NCBI RefSeq assembly: GCF_007341385.1
Contig: NZ_VJYD01000017.1
Coordinates: 31,998 to 95,997 of the forward strand
Length of the DNA: 64,000 nt
Reading direction: 5' to 3'
DNA from: Flavobacterium daemonense
GTDB lineage: Bacteria; Bacteroidota; Bacteroidia; Flavobacteriales; Flavobacteriaceae
Shown one piece after another: positions 62,732-64,000 of this stretch (the stretch's first letter is position 1; the number at the start of each line of letters is the position of its first letter). A program made the position numbers and the translations under genes. Below the pieces are notes generated by a model. The model was not told the DNA's origin. It did not search any database and saw nothing but the letters and a program-made list of their open reading frames with translations.

Positions 62732-63751
62732 ATGCGTCACATACTACTAATTCTTATCGCTATAGCAACATTTTCATGCAAAAATGAAAATCAATCATCA
62801 ACATTAACCAACTATTTTACTTATCACGAAGCAAATAATATTGAATCCGCTGGAGTTAAATTGATTCCCATAAAAACACCTATTGGTGAATTTAAAGTTT
62901 GGACTAAACGTTTTGGAAACAATCCTAAAATAAAAATACTTTTATTACACGGCGGCCCAGCAATGACACACGAATATATGGAATGCTTTGAAACATTTTT
63001 TCAACGAGAAGGTTTCGAATTTTACGAATATGATCAATTAGGCTCATATTATAGCGATCAACCAAAAGACAGCAGCTTATGGACAACAGAACGATTTGTA
63101 GATGAAGTTGAACAAGTGCGAAAAGCCATTAACGCTGATAAAAATAATTTTTACGTTTTGGGAAATTCCTGGGGAGGTATTCTCGCAATGGAATATGCGT
63201 TAAAATACCAACAAAATATAAAAGGCCTATTAATTTCAAATATGATGGCGAGTGCACCAGAATATGGAAGATATGCGGACCAAGTTTTAGCAAAGCAAAT
63301 GGAACCCAAAATTCTGGCAGAAATAAGAGCTTTAGAAGCCAAAAAAGATTTCAATAATCCGAGATATATGGAATTATTAATACCCAATTTCTACAAAAAA
63401 CATTTATGCAGGTTAAAAGAATGGCCAGACGGGTTAAATCGAGCCAGCAAACACGTAAATGGAGAAATTTACACATTAATGCAAGGTCCAAGCGAATTTG
63501 GAATTAGTGGCAGATTAGCAAAATGGGATATTAAAAATAGACTTCACGAAATTACAATTCCAACGCTTATGATAGGTGCAAAATACGACACTATGGATCC
63601 AAAAGCCATGGAAGAACAAAGTAAATTAGTAAAAAATGGACGTTATCTATATTGCCCAAACGGAAGTCATCTAGCTATGTGGGATGATCAAAAAATCTTT
63701 ATGAATGGAGTAATACAGTTTATTAATGATGTTGACAATAACAAAATATAA
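62732..63751 (+). CDS. Proline iminopeptidase-like alpha/beta hydrolase lipoprotein
   Basis: A 339-residue protein with a lipoprotein signal (LILIAIATFSCKN, Cys 16), so attached to a membrane outside the cytoplasm. The hydrolase domain has the oxyanion segment LLLHGGPAMTHEY, the nucleophile elbow GNSWGG with S146, and CPNGSHLAMWD with the likely catalytic His; TMIGAKYDTMDP holds the acid. HGGPG-type motif and cap region fit the S33 peptidase family (prolyl aminopeptidase or tricorn-interacting factor). It may cleave N-terminal residues from peptides. Convergent with the rRNA operon. Confidence 0.9.
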   Translation: MRHILLILIAIATFSCKNENQSSTLTNYFTYHEANNIESAGVKLIPIKTPIGEFKVWTKRFGNNPKIKILLLHGGPAMTHEYMECFETFFQREGFEFYEYDQLGSYYSDQPKDSSLWTTERFVDEVEQVRKAINADKNNFYVLGNSWGGILAMEYALKYQQNIKGLLISNMMASAPEYGRYADQVLAKQMEPKILAEIRALEAKKDFNNPRYMELLIPNFYKKHLCRLKEWPDGLNRASKHVNGEIYTLMQGPSEFGISGRLAKWDIKNRLHEITIPTLMIGAKYDTMDPKAMEEQSKLVKNGRYLYCPNGSHLAMWDDQKIFMNGVIQFINDVDNNKI

Positions 63752-63921
63752 AATACAACTTATTGATAAACAAACAAATAAACACCTAAATATATTTACG
63801 TTTTGCTCCTCAGATCATGTTTAGCCACTACATCATTTCATTTACTTGCAACTTTAGTGCATAAAAAGAAAGAAAGAAAACTTTAAATAAGCCAGTACAG
63901 TCCTTGCAAAACCTCCCAAAA

Positions 63922-63957
63922 ACAAAAAAATCCTCATCAAGTGAATGATGAGGATTC
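63922..63957 (-). terminator. Terminator of the rRNA operon
   Basis: 11-bp perfect stem (63929-63939 with 63946-63956, AATCCTCATCA) and 6-nt loop; read on the minus strand it is followed by a run of seven or eight T. It lies 11 bp beyond the 5S rRNA 3' end. Confidence 0.92.
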
Positions 63958-63967
63958 TCAAAAGAAA

Positions 63968-64000
63968 GGCGACGACATACTCTCCCACAAAACTGCAGTA
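63968..64000 (-). rRNA. rrf: 5S rRNA, 3' end (partial)
   Basis: Read on the minus strand, the last 33 bases give TACTGCAGTTTTGTGGGAGA followed by GTATGTCGTCGCC, the typical 3' end of Bacteroidota 5S rRNA. The rest of the gene, and by family knowledge 23S and 16S genes, lie to the right of the window. The exact 3' end is uncertain by a few bases. Confidence 0.88.

Noticed and set aside
1..64000. Prophage, integrative element or intact insertion sequence
   Set aside because: No integrase, transposase, phage structural or conjugation gene was seen anywhere in the window.

Overview
The window reads as chromosomal DNA from a member of Bacteroidota, most likely a Flavobacterium or a close relative. 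The DNA is AT-rich, Shine-Dalgarno sites are mostly absent, and Bacteroidota-type -7 promoter boxes (TAnnTTTG) can be seen. The genes fit as well: DUF4349 lipoprotein, dipeptidyl peptidase IV, OprO/P-type porins, FtsK-LolA-LptF and RibBA. No prophage, integrase, intact insertion sequence or CRISPR array was found. The genus assignment is inference from recognised protein families and repeat types; no database search was possible.

Layout from left to right. 1-8.2 kb: two tandem SRPBCC genes (the first cut by the window edge), a YifB/ComM ATPase and a Gfo/Idh/MocA oxidoreductase on the minus strand, then two secreted amidohydrolase-fold proteins. 8.5-15.1 kb: an Amt ammonium transporter, then minus-strand tilS-dsbD and a PabB-like enzyme. 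15.3-25.3 kb: a DUF4349 lipoprotein split by a -1 frameshift, DoxX, lipocalin, dihydrolipoyl dehydrogenase, a divergent Lrp regulator and methionine gamma-lyase-like enzyme, a DUF695 gene and an APC permease. 25.6-32.4 kb: dipeptidyl peptidase IV, a Tat-exported Gfo/Idh/MocA protein and a 968-residue FAD/Fe-S dehydrogenase. 33.3-36.6 kb: an AT-rich, lone 1,082-residue DEAH helicase with a possible C-terminal nuclease fold, the best defence-gene candidate. 36.8-43.8 kb: a same-strand cluster (AnmK, GHL10 hydrolase, AmpG-like permease, TPR protein, GNAT, NagZ) that looks like peptidoglycan recycling. 43.9-52.9 kb: peroxiredoxin, thioredoxin, a DUF6952-like protein and Tpx, then dgkA-ftsK-lolA-lptF-ribBA-thioesterase in tight array. 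53.0-53.3 kb: two tandem tRNA-Ser genes. 53.4-60.9 kb: a minus-strand operon of DcuC-type transporter, isoaspartyl dipeptidase, porin, M14 peptidase, second porin and lamin-tail lipoprotein, readable as a pathway for beta-aspartyl peptide or aspartate uptake. 61.5-64 kb: an orphan 5-methylcytosine methyltransferase, an alpha/beta-hydrolase lipoprotein, and the terminator and 3' end of a 5S rRNA gene on the minus strand, so an rRNA operon lies to the right.

Most longer gaps between operons are filled with imperfect palindromes from several dispersed families. These include a roughly 100-bp element with arms of the type TGTCATTTCGAC, a GCCACGAATT family, a CCCTACGGGAC family, a 16-bp TCCCGAxGCTTCGGGA hairpin, and one structured element at about 20.54-20.63 kb that may be a non-coding RNA.
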